64,000 nt of DNA from Aspidapion aeneum (taxonomy: Eukaryota; Arthropoda; Insecta; Coleoptera; Brentidae): NCBI GenBank assembly GCA_963576565.1, contig OY755047.1, forward strand, positions 23,319,171-23,383,170, read 5' to 3'. The notes under the pieces were generated by a model, which worked only from the letters and a program-made list of their open reading frames with translations, ran no database searches and was not told where the DNA came from. Positions 33,610-45,211 of this stretch are shown in pieces. A program made the position numbers and the translations under genes. How positions within the stretch are numbered: position 1 is the first letter of the stretch; every line of letters begins with the position of its first letter.

Positions 33610-33795
33610 AGCTACGTTTACATTTGTAGAGTTTACTGGCGGAAAGTACTGGCAGCCACTAAACTAGCCGACCCCTCAACTATTGAAAAGTACTTGCGAG
33701 AGAGTAGCAAGTGCACTTTCTTGTAGTTTACACATGGCAAGTTTAGAGGCTGACAGTACTTTCCGCCAGTAAACACTCTAAATGCAAACGTAGCT
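33610..33795. mobile_element. MITE with near-perfect inverted repeats, probably PIF/Harbinger-like
   Basis: The left end AGCTACGTTTACATTTGTAG then AGTTTACTGGCGGAAAGTAC and the right end, reverse-complemented AGCTACGTTTGCATTTAGAG then TGTTTACTGGCGGAAAGTAC, pair over at least 42 bp. TTA directly flanks both sides (33607-33609 and 33796-33798), the 3-bp TWA duplication typical of Harbinger elements. It lies in the 5' leader of the mariner at 32612-33938 and is absent from the other mariner copy. Confidence 0.8.
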
Positions 33796-33938
33796 TTAAA
33801 AAATTCACTGTAGCTTTAAATCTATATGTATCGCACTGACATTATGAATTTAGGTTCGGTAAAGACTGAGGTTAAGTTTCAGTAACGAAATTCGATCAGT
33901 TTCGACCTCTATGTTCCTATATGCAAAATATAACAAAA

Positions 33939-34391
33939 TACACAAAGATAAAAAGGGAAAACATAAAAAAATATGCTACATGCTCCACTATGTTAGATTT
34001 TTTTTTCAAAATGGCTCAATTCTTACTGTCTTTTCTTAAAAAAGAGTTTTTTTGATTTTTACAACACATTTTCGATGTTTAGCACGTACTATTTTCTTAG
34101 TCCATTTTCACACTTAAAAACATGAAAATTGTCGTCATCTATTATGTATGATAGTTCATAAAAAAATCCGTGTTTATAAGCACATAAAATTATATTATAT
34201 ACCCTTGAACTTTAAAAATTTTATAGACTCTTAAGTTTTTTATGGGGCGTTTACTAAAACTGCGCTTCTTTTGAGCTCTCTCGGCAAATGTGGAAACGTT
34301 ACTTTTTATGAAAAACAGGTACAAGGGAATAACAGTTTATTTGCGATCATTAAAATTCATATTCGTATGCGGACGTAAAAGCCCCCCTTCT
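33939..34391. other. Unassigned intronic DNA
   Basis: AT-rich; no gene or repeat recognised. Confidence 0.35.
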
Positions 34392-34568
34392 CAGTGGCTT
34401 ATATAAGGGGATTACCCGGGGGCCCGCGCCTCCCCCCTCCCCCCGAAGCTAACATTTTTTTAGATATTTTTCACATATTTCATAAATACAAACATAAAAT
34501 AGCATAAAATGCGGCCTCATTGGGGTCTCGCCCCCATCCCCCAAATTTTTTTTCTAAATACGCCACTG
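34392..34568. mobile_element. Short hAT-like MITE (177 bp)
   Basis: Ends are CAGTGGCTTATATAAGGGG on the left and CAGTGGCGTATTTAG when the right is reverse-complemented. The 8-bp flanks CCCCTTCT and CCCCTTTT differ by one base, as expected for an aged hAT duplication. The inside is GC-rich near both ends (CCCGGGGGCCCGCGCC) and AT-rich in the middle. Confidence 0.72.
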
Positions 34569-35265
34569 CCCCTTTTGTGTCTATTATTCAAATTAGGGAT
34601 AAACGAGAAATCACCATAAAACTTGAAGGGGGGGGGGGGGCAAATACAAAAAGCTAAAAATAAAATAGGTTTTTATCCAAAAAAAATGTGTGTGCTTAAG
34701 ACCACACGGCAGAAGTGTAAACTTCAACAAGGCGAAATTAATAATACTGACTGACTCGCTGAATGTTTCTTTCACAGTTAGTCGACTCCAGCCGACTTCA
34801 CCCGAATGAACGTTACATAGCCGAGCCTGACGGCTCAGTTCAATTCACTACCCACAAAAACTGCTAAACGCGCCTAAAGAAGTTTACACTTCAACAGGTT
34901 TGCGGGTAGTTCATCAAAAGAGGGATCATTAAATATTCTTAACTAACATAATGGTAGTCATAGTATATTATTGATTGAATTTTAAAGTAATTTATAAATA
35001 ATTTTGCTTAGAGGTCATTGGTTTCTAGAATCATATTTTATTCAGGAAGCATAATTTACCATTTTCCTGACAGGCCCGAACCCACGTGTATTACCTTTCA
35101 CCTTTTCGCTATCATCATGTCACTTTGTTAGATAATATGTATAAGGAGGAAAGAGGATCTTAAAGAAAAGAATCCCTCAATTCTTGGGCAAGAGCTTTAC
35201 ACCAGCTAAATCATACACGTATACAGGGCGTTAATTTTTTTTCGAAATTATAAACTTACACTATA
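34569..35265. other. Intronic DNA with a small inverted repeat
   Basis: Contains a G14 run at about 34627. GAAGTGTAAACTTCAACAAG at about 34714 and GAAGTTTACACTTCAACAGG at about 34879 may bound a 185-bp MITE; each repeat is itself palindromic. No gene is recognised elsewhere in the interval. Confidence 0.45.
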
Positions 35266-35852
35266 GTTGATATTGTATTAAAGTGGCACCGCGTCATCAA
35301 AACCGTGATTAGCGGGAAGGGAGTAGAAGGGTACAATGTACATACAGTTGCACGGACTTCTTTTAATTTTTTTATTGATACTGATTGAACACGAAGCACT
35401 GCACTAATTAGTCATTAGCTTACTATTTTACTTGCTTTTTATTTATGTCTTCTTCTAAACGATTTTATTAGAAATAAATATAATATATAATCTTATCTGG
35501 TTGTTACGAACATATTGATTTAGACGGGCTTTGACGTTTTCTGTTCGTTGTTGTTTTGACTGTTTTATTTCAAACAAATTACGACCGAGCTTTTTACAAA
35601 ACAAATTACTGTTTTTGCAACTAAATCAATATTTGCTCACATTTCATTATAACTTTGGATTCTGTTTTATGTTTCGGATCTTTATTTATTAATTAAATAC
35701 TTAAATCATCTATCATTTAGAAGATCTCAGTTTTTTATCATACAGATATAAAGCGGCACACTGCATGTACAAAGTGAAACACTAATTTTTTAAGGCATCT
35801 TTACTTAGATTTTGCCGCAAAATTTGGTTTACCATAGCTATGACTCAACTAT
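35266..35852. mobile_element. Non-autonomous TIR element, copy 2
   Basis: Aligns with 3251-3813 from the left end (TTGATATTGTATTAAAGTGG then CACCGCGTCATCAAAACCGT) to ACCATAGCTATGAC. The right terminal repeat is then lost: instead of CGCGGTGCCAC the sequence reads TCAACTATAG, the inverse of CTATAGTTGA at the left edge. No coding sequence. Confidence 0.72.
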
Positions 35853-36299
35853 AGTAAGGATACAGAGGACATTTCAAACTTCTGTTAAGTTTTGTTCTGC
35901 AATGAATTGGAGGGTTAGAGTTATAACTTTGTTTACAGATAGAGACGGGTTCTAGCTACGTGCTAAATGATTGTTTTTGTTTCCAAAACTCGTATCGTAA
36001 AAAATATATTTTTTAAACCTTCAATTTAGGTTTCTCCAATATTTTTTTTTAATCAATAATTTTTAACGTTATGTTTTATAGATTTATTTAACGCAAATGT
36101 TTATTTTATTGGGTTAAAGGAAATTGATACTGCACATATACAAAATTTTAACATTTTATTATTATATGCAGAACAAATAAAAGTAAACATAAGGTCAAGA
36201 TTTTCAGGTTAAGTAAATTTGTAGGTTGTTTTAAGAAAAAGCTGCAAAAAGGGTATATTTTTTTTATGTTTGGCATGGTGGTAACTAACACCTAAAGCT

Positions 36300-37050
36300 T
36301 AATTTGTATTCGAGAAGATGGCGGCTGCCAAATTTAAAAGAAAATAATTTCCTGTGTTAAAGAAATTAAATTATATTTGTTGGATTTACTTTAAGTGGGA
36401 CTTGCTGACTTTAAAACTGTAAAAAAATGACACCTGTCACTTCAAAACAAAATGGGGGCTATATTTCTAAAAGTTATTTTTTCTTTGATATTTCCTTTCC
36501 TTTTTTGCAATACTTATTTTTAACACCTCCTGTTAAAGCTATTAACCAGCTGATCCAAAAAAATTTGGTTGTCCAGTCGACACAAAGATGGCGCTTAATA
36601 TGTCAAAAATAAAAGAGACCTTCATAAGTTATAGACCAAGTTTAATTTTTATAAAAAAAAATTCTGGATTTTATCAAGAGTAACCCAACTTTTATTTATT
36701 TATAAAAAGTTATAATTTGAAATTTAACATTCAAGATGGCGGCCGAAATTTAGATAAAAAAGTTATTTTTTCATTCTTGTTTGACAGAACTAGTGTTGCC
36801 GTTTGGTATATGAATTTATACTACTTAAATAAGGGTTGCTTATTTTAAAAATTTCATAATAAATGACATACATATGTCTAATATAATCCAAGATGGCGGA
36901 GTTCAAAATATAAAAACATCTGTATTTTTTTGGTTTGGTAATTTGTTCGTCCAGAAAATGTAATTTAATATCGCTCTAAGCTAGTTTTAAATTATAATGT
37001 ATAAAAAACATACAATTCATTTACTTGTTAAAGATGGCGGCCGAAAAAAT
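36300..37050 (+). repeat. Degenerate tandem array of about 145-bp units, each with an AAGATGGCG motif
   Basis: AAGATGGCGGC or close variants occur at 36315, 36585, 36733, 36890 and 37031, with a degraded AAAATGGGGGC at 36448. Spacings are 133, 137, 148, 157 and 141 bp. Between motifs each unit is AT-rich with TTATAAAAA-TTT- and AAAAGTTAT-TTT-like stretches (AAAAGTTATTTTTTC near 36471 and 36762). AAGATGGCGGC is the classic binding core of YY1/Pho-type zinc-finger proteins, but function here is only inferred. The open frame at 36427-36612 lies inside the array and is not a gene. Confidence 0.6.
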
Positions 37051-38449
37051 TGTTTTTTTTTCGGAGGTTAACGAAAAAAACCATTTAAAACAAGACATCA
37101 CGTAAAAAAAACACATACTTTTTAAATATGTCAAAAAAGTTGATATATGTCACGTATCGGGTGATTGACCATATTTTACTCACTAGCTATCTCCTTTAAT
37201 ATGGATCTGACAGTAATGTGTAAATTAGCAAAGTTGAACGATTTTTCCCAAATGATCTTTTTCGACCAGAACAATAAATTCCACTAGATTCTAAGGAATA
37301 ATTATAGAAAAATCTGAGCTATTCCGCGAAAGTAAAAAATAACGCTGCTGATTGGTCCATGGTGGCAATTTCTCTCACTTTTGACGCGGAATACATTATT
37401 TTTGGTGAAATTTGTTCTATTTGTCATTTGTAAGAGAACTGAAACCAACGATTTCAATAAAAGTTCGTGGAACAATCCTGACGTGTGTAACAAAACGGGA
37501 TTTGAATATAAATGGTATTTTTGCGATTTATACGTTTTTAAATATTTTTAATTAAATATTCTTTTTGACATTAACAAGCATTAATTACATGCAAGACTAG
37601 GTTAAGAATAAGTAAAATTTATGGCAACACCAGCGACTTGTTTTTGGGCATATTTTCAGGATCGCTGTATTTTAATAAAAGTTGTATTTGGCTAATCTGT
37701 CCTTTGAGCCACTAATATCACAATCATTTATATTTTGTAACTGGAAGCAAATTTAACAAACTATTTTCGATTTTTAAAAACACTGTGTAATTTTAATTTA
37801 TAACCGTTTTCTAAGTCGAGGCATCTCCGGTTTGCGCTGGTGTTTTTTCTCTTTGTCTAGAGCGTTTAAAGCACAGTCTTTCTCTTTCTTTATGGAGCAC
37901 TCGATCATTAGAGTTTGGGCGAATCAACGGCAAGCTAAAGGTGTCTACAGAGCAGGGTAGTTTTCACTGAGATAAAAAAAAATCGTTACCAAAGCATTCT
38001 TTAGTTGGTTTCTGTGCGCTTCACTTCGCTTCATGTAAGGAGGGGTTTTTCAACTGGGAAATATGTCAATTATTTTAACTTTGTATAAAACTATTATCTT
38101 TGTTATTCATAACAATTTTGATTTTTACTTCTAGAGTATATTTTAATTTTAAACCTTTTTATAATTGCTGTTTCCAGTGTTTTAAAATATTGTTTCTATG
38201 TTTTTCTGGTGATCAAAATACAAACTTTTTATTGCCCTAAAATCGGCATTTTTAATCAATATAATATCCAAATAGTAGTGCTAAGTAAATTAAACAGTTG
38301 ATTGAATAATATTATTCGATAAACGTTTAAAATGTTGCTAAATAAATATATTTAGTGTATAAGTAAGGATACGTCACCGATGACTGACCTTATGCAACTA
38401 TTTAATATTTAGCTACTCGATACACGTAGGCAATCGGCCTCTCAAACAT
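37051..38449. other. Unassigned intronic DNA
   Basis: About 1.4 kb without recognised exon or transposon domain. The minus-strand open frame at 37493-37302 has no domain. Confidence 0.35.
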
Positions 38450-38841
38450 TTCTATATAAAATTCTCCATAACCAAATTGATACCATAAATATTTTAGAGA
38501 GAATAAACTTTTCCATTCCACGGCTAAATTCAAGACAATCACCAGTTTTTTATCATCCTACTCCTCGAGTCAATGCAATGCAATTCTCGCCAATCTACAC
38601 AATTTGCGAGACTCATAATAAATATATGCAGGGTATATCTTACTTGCAGTATATCTGCAGTCAAACAAGTCTTTAGACGTTAGAGTTTCTACTTTTTATT
38701 TAAGATATACTGTATACATGTATCTTTTTGTACTTATTTTTCTTATATTATTTATAGTTATTGTAAACATTTTTTTTGTAAACTTCCTGCTCTGTAATTG
38801 GGTATTACCTGTTGGGCAGTGTAAATAAATAAATAAATAAA
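38450..38841 (+). mobile_element. LINE 3' end (ORF2 C-terminus, UTR and AAAT tail)
   Basis: SIPRLNSRQSPVFYHPTPRV then NAMQFSPIYTICETHN (about 38514-38620) is a C-terminal signature seen in many insect non-LTR pol proteins. It is followed by a TA-rich UTR ending in TGTAAATAAATAAATAAATA. All upstream pol sequence is missing. It belongs to none of the other LINE families in the window. Confidence 0.65.
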
Positions 38842-39043
38842 TTTACAACAAACCTACAAAAGGTTCCTAAAACGTAAAAGTTTAAAGAGTGTGAATATTA
38901 GAATACAAAAGTTTATTAGTAGTAAAATTTGATTTTTGTTTAATAAATATAAAGAAGTAAAAATGTGACGTTTAAAGAAGAGAATTGAAGAGGTATGTAT
39001 GATTTTTCTACCTTGTTAACATAACTGAAAAAACGCTTATAAT

Positions 39044-39819
39044 CAGTGGCGGCGCGTGTTAAAAAGCTTTGAAGGTGCACACCAAAAAAAAAGAATAAAA
39101 ATTGCGGCGCAGGCATAAAATTTTTTTGAGTGCCACGCTAACTTTTTGGGCCATCGAGTGGGTCGTCATATCATATAATTTAGAGCAAATAATTAAAAAA
39201 TGAGATATTTAGTTAGATATTAGTTACCTACCTATTATTATTGTAATTATAAATAAATAATAAATGTATCATACCTAGTTAACATATATTTTCTCTTCTA
39301 ATGGCAAAGATGAAAATTTAATTGCCTTTAAATATTGCACGCTAATGCTATCAGAATTAGAAACTTCCGCCATTGTCGTAAATACCAAATCGTCGAAATC
39401 AAAACAAACTGCCAGCGCCCGACCGATAATAAGAAGTTGTCTAAGCGCGCACTACTGAAAAGTGCGCGTGAACTGCTCTAAAATGCAACGCGAACCGTGG
39501 ACGCGGGAGGCATCACGGGGATGCGGCATCGAGGCTAGTTTTGTATAAGCGCGGTGCCGAAGGAAGGTTCAGATTCTATGTACTGTAAAATTCTATTGGG
39601 ACATGTCGTCCTCTCTATATTTCGTAATTAGCATGCGACATAACATCCACGGTGCATAGAATTTGGTTCCAGTAAATTACCGTAAAGAATTAGATTCGAG
39701 CTTGGTTTGAACACGAATACAAACACATACATACCGGGTATGGATCAAAGTTTAATATTTTTTTAAGTATAATTTGGGAGTGCACATGCACATGTGCACT
39801 TATGGAGAAACCGCCACTG
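39044..39819. mobile_element. Non-autonomous hAT element (776 bp)
   Basis: The left end is CAGTGGCGGCGCGTGTTAAA and the right end, reverse-complemented, is CAGTGGCGGTTTCTCCATAA. The flanks CTTATAAT (39036-39043) and CTTATAGT (39820-39827) make an 8-bp duplication with one mismatch. The inside has a GC-rich stretch (39415-39560) without coding capacity. Overlapping open frames near 39690-40073 straddle the right edge and are spurious. Confidence 0.8.
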
Positions 39820-39827
39820 CTTATAGT

Positions 39828-40479
39828 ATATACTTCCTCCAGGAACCGCCAAATTCCGTTTTCGAGATCGTAATAAATAATCAAATTAATAAACACTTGA
39901 AGTCTTGGCCACTTGATTACTGTGGTACTATCATTACCACTGTCAAAGGTCACCTGCAACACGTGTATGCGAGGGAAAGGAATAAAATTAGCATAAAATA
40001 AAATAATATCGCTACAGATGCGTTGTTCACGGGAAAACAATAAAATTTTCGTGGAATTCAAGTATAACCCCATGTTTATTATTTATTAAACATTTGTTTT
40101 CCACGAAATTGAATAGTGCCAAGAATAAAAACAGGCTGCCTTGAAAGATAAGACTTTTCCTTATGACACGGTGAAAATTTATGTCCAACATTAATTCTTG
40201 CCGTTATCCTAACCCTATAACTTCATAATCTCCTGTTCTTAAGAGCTTTTCTCTGTGACAAAGCCTTAATGTACTTATAACCTTATTTCGAATAAAATAT
40301 CCTACGGAGATGAAAATCTTTAGTTTTGCGTCGTTCCAATAATAATCTACGTTCTTCAAATTAGTAAATGAAAATTCAAAACTCACAGCTTGAAATTTAC
40401 GTTATTATGACATTAGGATGTTTTTGTTTATCAGGGAGTTTAAGAGGCGCTAAAAATAACGACTAATTATTCGATATTA
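39828..40479. other. Unassigned intronic DNA
   Basis: No gene or repeat family recognised. Confidence 0.35.
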
Positions 40480-40940
40480 GGGACATTTTGGGCCAGTTAA
40501 ACTAACATAAAATTTGTCAGCTGTTACCGTTATTGTTACTAGACACTGATTGAAATAAAATCTGATCTTATTTAAAAATCAACCCTATGGTGACAGATTT
40601 ATAATAACGGCAACATTCAAGGCAAAAAATATAGATTTTGGAACACTTAAGATAGCATAAGCACAAATGTTAATTTAGTAGTTTTACACTCCTTCAATTT
40701 TGTGTTTATTTATAGATATATATGGCTTTTTACAAACCAAACTACCGAGTTTTAGACTGCATTAAAAAAAACAATACAAAACTATCCTTAAAAAACAACG
40801 GTAACATTAAAGGACTGCCACCGTAAGTACCGGGCGCCGTTACCTTAAATAACAAAAAAGGAGCGAGAAGCTGCTAATGCGCAGACCCAGTAATAACAAT
40901 AACGGTAACAAACTGTAAAATACGCAACCCAAAATGTCCC
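40480..40940. mobile_element. TIR element, TA-flanked (461 bp)
   Basis: Left GGGACATTTTGGGCCAGTTA and, reverse-complemented, right GGGACATTTTGGGTTGCGTA start the inverted repeats; both continue to TTACCGTTATTGTTA. TA flanks each side. No transposase. TA duplication suggests Tc1/mariner-type mobilisation. Confidence 0.75.
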
Positions 40941-41284
40941 TATTATTGATAAACTTAATTAATGTTTAAGACTACACAAAAGAATAGTTTGTAGGGTCTT
41001 TGAGCCAATAAAAATAACGGCAAAAATAAAAACGATGTTATCTGTCACTTTAGTGATTCATGGGGTTTCAGCCACACTTTTTTGTGTTATGCTTTGTTTT
41101 GTTGTTTTTTTCCATGGTTAAGGATTTTTACATTGTTTTTTTAATGTGTAACCTTTTTTGTTTGTGATAAATAAACAAATAAGAATCCAGATATTGACGT
41201 CGCAGCGAAACCTTTTTTGTGAACTGTGATAACGGTAGGTAATAAAAATAAGATTTTTTCAAAAAAGGTTAGTTTTAGCGCCCT

Positions 41285-41430
41285 AATGTAAATTAAACAA
41301 CGAGGAGAATTTTGTGGCATAAAAGGTTCGATTTCAGCCTGAGGTAAATATTTTTATATTATTTTTCTTATTTTTCTTATTGTTCCTTGCCCTTATGCCA
41401 CTAAATTCTCCTGGTTGTTTAAGATTTTTA
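41285..41430. repeat. Hairpin of about 38-bp arms
   Basis: AAACAACGAGGAGAATTTTG then TGGCATAA (from 41295) and the reverse complement AAACAACCAGGAGAATTTAG then TGGCATAA (41392-41420) pair around a loop of about 65 bp. It is probably a small MITE or half of one. It lies just upstream of the mariner at 41472. Confidence 0.6.
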
Positions 41431-41471
41431 GTTGCCGTAGTAGTAGTACTCGAAAAAACCTTCTATTACGA

Positions 41472-42592
41472 GGGCTTTCTTTTATATTTTGCATATACGA
41501 ACATAGAGGGCGACACTTATCGAATGTCGTTATTAAAACTTAACCTCAATCTTTACCTTATCTAAATTCAAAACGTCAGTGCGATACATAGAGTTAGTTC
41601 TATAGCTACAGTGAATTTTTTTAGTTAACAAATCAGTCGAAAAGGAAATTATCTCAACAAGAATGCCTTGCCCAGTTGATTTTTGTTTTCGGTAATGAAG
41701 AGAGAGAAGAGAGAATTCTAGCGTTGACGGCGTAGCGTTAGCGACGATGGAAGGCCAGGTGCACCAAAAACGGCTGTCACCCAGGAAAGCATCGATGCTG
41801 TGCGCATGCTCATCACTGAGGATCGACGTGAGATATCGCGAAATTGAGGCTTCATTAGGGATTTTAAAGACCACAATTCAAAAACTTTTGGATACCGCAT
41901 CTATTTACCGAAGAACAGAAAGAAGCTAGGTCAATTGGTGTTAGAAAGCTCTAGACCACATTGAGGCAGGAAACTCGAAAAACGTGTACAGCATTTTCAG
42001 TGGTGTCTGTTTGAGTGTTCCAAGATGAAAAGCCAACAAAAGTCATCCGTTATCGAGGTGTATTAAAAAAGATAGTCGCCTCATTTGTCTTAAAAGCGGG
42101 TCATGTAGCAACTATTCCTCTGGAAGATCAAAGCACTGTTACTGAAAATTGGTACATCACCATTTGTTTTCCAAAAGTCATCGCTGAGCTTCGAGAAACG
42201 AACCCCGAATGACGAATCATCCTCCACCAAGACAATGCAAGTTCGCACAAAGCACAAAAAACCATTGAATTTTTAACCCAACAAAACGTCAAATTGTTGG
42301 ACCATCCTCCATACTGTTTCAAACTAAATCTCAACGATTTCTATACCTTTCCGAAAATCAAGAATGGACTGCGTCGTCAAAGATTCTAGTCGCCATAGGA
42401 AGCAGTCGACGCCTTCAAGAATGCAATTTTGACAGTACCAACAAACGAGTGAAATTACAGCTTTGACAACTGGTTTGAGCGCATGCAGAAGTGCATTGAT
42501 TTTCATCGAGAATACTTCGAGAAACAATAAATTCTTTAAAAGTTATCTACTTTTCTATTCCTGCTGTATATGCAAAACTGAAAAGACAACCG
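41472..42592 (+). mobile_element. Mariner element, copy 2
   Basis: The left end GGGCTTTCTTTTATATTTTG then CATATACG and the right end, reverse-complemented CGGTTGTCTTTTCAGTTTTG then CATATAC, are the terminal repeats. A leader of about 220 bp shared with copy 1 (TATCGCACTGAC and its inverse) precedes the transposase remnant. Confidence 0.82.
41695..42530 (+). pseudogene. Mariner transposase, degraded
   Basis: Fragments in shifted frames: SIDAVRMLITEDRREISREI-like residues from 41790 (helix-turn-helix region), FQDEKPTKVIRYRGVLKKIV and VPLED-like IPLEDQSTVTENW (42015-42150), ICFPKVIAELRETNP, then RIILHQDNASSHKAQKT across a stop (42214 onward), FLTQQNVKLLDHPPY and FKNAILTVPTNE. HQDNA holds the second catalytic Asp region and remains readable. 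Stops at several points rule out function. Compared with copy 1 it is slightly better preserved in the middle and lacks the nested MITE. Confidence 0.8.
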
Positions 42593-43599
42593 TCGTATAT
42601 ACACAGAAGAAACTTAAAAGTCAACAGATCTCAAATTTTTGGTCGTTATAAATAAATTTGAGGATATAAGAGCAGGAGGATTTTTATAAATTTAATTAGG
42701 AGGACCGTACTGGAAACACGGAAAAGTAAACAAAAAGGTAGAATTTTTTAAAGTGACAGTTTTTATTATTGATAAATTTAAATTATATATAGAGAAATGT
42801 AAATTGGTTAATTTGCCAATGCATTTTTTATTTTAAATCGAACCATTTGTTAATTTTAGTTTTATTTGAAATACTAAAAAAACAATATTTTCTCGTAAAT
42901 TTGCCTATTAAATTAAATTCAAATAAAATTAAATTTTATTTGATCGAGTCAGTCAAATAAATAAAAATTTTAAATAAAAACGACTCAATTGCTTTTGATT
43001 AAACACTGTATTTTTAGAATAGACCTTTTCACAAATTTACAAAAATGCAACATTTTTAATCTATATAAAAAATATATAATTGACTGGCCAGCGTTGTAAA
43101 TTACTAAAATTGTTTGTTCTTTTCTGTTACCATTATTTTTGGTCATTTACTGTTTTGAACACAAAAATTACTCGATTTTCTAAACATTTTACTTTTGCAC
43201 TATACTTGATTAAAAATTACAAATATCCAAAAAACAAGCTTAAAATTCATGCATCGTATTTTTCCGGGAAATGCGACCGTTAAAAAACGTGGGTAGATTA
43301 TTTGAGGTTGCTGAAATTATTTCAAAAATAAAGATCCCTCAAAAAACTGCAATTAATCGAAATAAATGCCTTGTTGCCAAACCGCAGAAACCGGCCCTTT
43401 TTACACGTTTGTTATAGCACGGAGATGGCTAACTGTGGAGTCAAGCAAATTTAAAAAAAGCGCGTATTCATTTGAGGCAGAACAAGTATACCTATATCTA
43501 CTTGCATTCGATTGTGCCGACGCATGGAAGTAATCAGATTGGAGTTGACAAAGGTTGTCTTTGTTTGTCTTAATGCAAGTATAGACTTAAGCGTGAATG
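42593..43599. other. Unassigned AT-rich DNA
   Basis: No domain, exon or repeat family recognised; the short open frames are low-complexity. Confidence 0.35.
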
Positions 43600-43946
43600 C
43601 GAACGAGCGCAGCCTTCGTAAACTAACGAGCCACGAACCAGAAGAAACGGCAACACAGCCTGGAGGCCCTTCATTTTCGTTCACGTGCGTCGCCCACCAC
43701 GCTAGTTACTAGCCGTTTCTGCGCAGATAATGTTTTTTTTAAACTTTTAGTATATTTAAAATCGCGTTACCAAATAAAAAAACTGTTCTGGTTTTAGTCA
43801 GATGTGTGGTGAACTTAAAATTATATTACCTACCTAATAAAAGCTGTGTAAAAAAGACATTTTGTACACCGGTAATAAGTGAGGTTAGATGTTTGTTTTT
43901 GTTTGGAATTTTTGTATTGTTTTGTTTTTTCTTTTTAAATTTTAAA

Positions 43947-44325
43947 ATGCCGCGAAAGTGTTGTGTACCCGGTTGCAAAAGTAACTATGCATCTGTGGTT
44001 AATGAAGAGGGCCACCAAACAACTAACGCTTCCCAAAAGAAAATGACTTAAAAAATGCTTGGCTTCGGGCCATTCACAGAGAAGATTATGTTGTGACTGC
44101 ATGTTCAGTGGTTTGTTGGAAACATTTTGACAAAAGTGACGTTGTTAGAACCGAGATAATTAGGGATAAAGAGGGAGTACAAAAGGAGGTGCCACTAACA
44201 TTCCCTAAGTTAAACAATGGGGCAATACCTCGGCTATTTGAATCTCAACCCGAGTATATGTCAAACCCCAAACCTCCAGTAAGAGAAAATCCTGACGACA
44301 GGCGAAAAAAAATTGAAGAAAGGGA
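43947..44325 (+). pseudogene. THAP-domain protein N-terminus, frameshifted
   Basis: The frame from 43947 gives MPRKCCVPGCKSNYASVVNE (C-x4-C of a THAP finger), and after a break near 44020 another frame gives RFPKENDLKNAWLRAIHRED then VCWKHFDKSDV, the rest of the C2CH domain with its C-x2-H. The frame continues with a Lys/Glu/Pro-rich region, EVPLTFPKLNNGAIPRLF, which matches the short conserved motif after many transposon THAP domains. Coding similarity stops at about 44325, where LINE sequence starts. There is an ATG with a plausible AAAATG context. It is a different THAP sequence from the exon at 27321. Confidence 0.7.
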
Positions 44326-44329
44326 GGGT

Positions 44330-45170
44330 ATGGAAATATATATAAATATATATTGTGTTTATAGACTCGAAAAAGCTTTCGATAGCATTGAGCACTGGGC
44401 AGTAAAAGATCTTTAATTAATAGCCGAATAGATCACAGATATACAGACTTAATAGCCAATATATTTAGTGAAGCAACAACATTAATCAAAATCCACAGAG
44501 GAACCAAGCCAATCCTCATAAGAAGAGGTGTCAGAGTGACACAATATTCCCTAAATTATTTAACCAGGCCCTAGAAGATGTTTTTAAAAGCTTAGATTGG
44601 GAAGAAATAGGCATCAAAGTAAACGGACAATTCTGAACCACCAAGATATGCTGATAATATCAATCAATCTAAAAGAAAATAGAACAAGTAGAGGAATATA
44701 TAGGACCTGGGACAAATTATTAAACTGAAAAAAGAAAAGCAAACAGCTGAAATCAAGAGACGAGTAAGATTGGCCTGGACAGCATTCGGTAAATTAAGCA
44801 ATATATTAAGAAATAAAAAATATCCTCAGTACCTCAAAACGGAAGTGTATAACCAATGTATCCTTCCTGTACTTACCTATGAATCCCAGACCTGGACACT
44901 TACAAAATCAAACATGGATAAGGTAACAAAAGCCCAAAGATCAATGGAAAGACAAATGTTACATGTAAAGCTAACAGGTAGAAAAAGGAATGAATTGATA
45001 AGAAATAAAACAAAAGTAAGGGATGTCAGAGCAGAAGTAGCAAAATTAAAATGGAAATTTGCCGGTCATATTATCAGACAGAAAGACGATTGATGGAACA
45101 AATGTATTGTAAACTGGAGAACTTGGCCAAAGATGGATTGACGAAGGCTAAATAGAATAGATAGAAAAAA
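44330..45170 (+). mobile_element. RTE-like LINE fragment (family B) nested in the THAP element
   Basis: VYRLEKAFDSIEHWAVKDL (44358; motif A region), RGVR..TQYSLNYLTRP-like residues (44524) and WEEIGIK mark the reverse transcriptase. From 44770 the C-terminal domain is open for 107 codons (AWTAFGKLSNILRNKKYPQY, LPVLTYESQTWTLTKSNMDK, KLKWKFAGHIIRQKDD). The 3' end is GGCTAAATAGAATAGATAG. An internal deletion removes motif C. Confidence 0.8.
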
Positions 45171-45211
45171 AGGTAAGTTCATTTAAAGTTTAAATTAACA
45201 TGTTACCACTT

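Larger units (their letters stand above)
32612..33938 (-). mobile_element. Mariner element, copy 1, carrying a nested MITE
   Basis: The left end GGTGGTCTTTTAAATTTTGT then ATATACAGC and the right end, reverse-complemented TATTTTGTTATATTTTGCAT then ATAGGAAC, are inverted repeats of about 28 bp shared with the copy at 41472-42592. The minus strand holds a mariner transposase remnant (33590-32680). A 186-bp MITE sits in the 5' leader at 33610-33795. Without it the element is about 1.14 kb, close to the 1.12 kb of copy 2. Confidence 0.82.

Noticed and set aside
34626..34640. Poly-G run as a possible quadruplex regulatory element
   Set aside because: A single homopolymer run, also seen at 19500; without further G tracts it is better read as a simple repeat.
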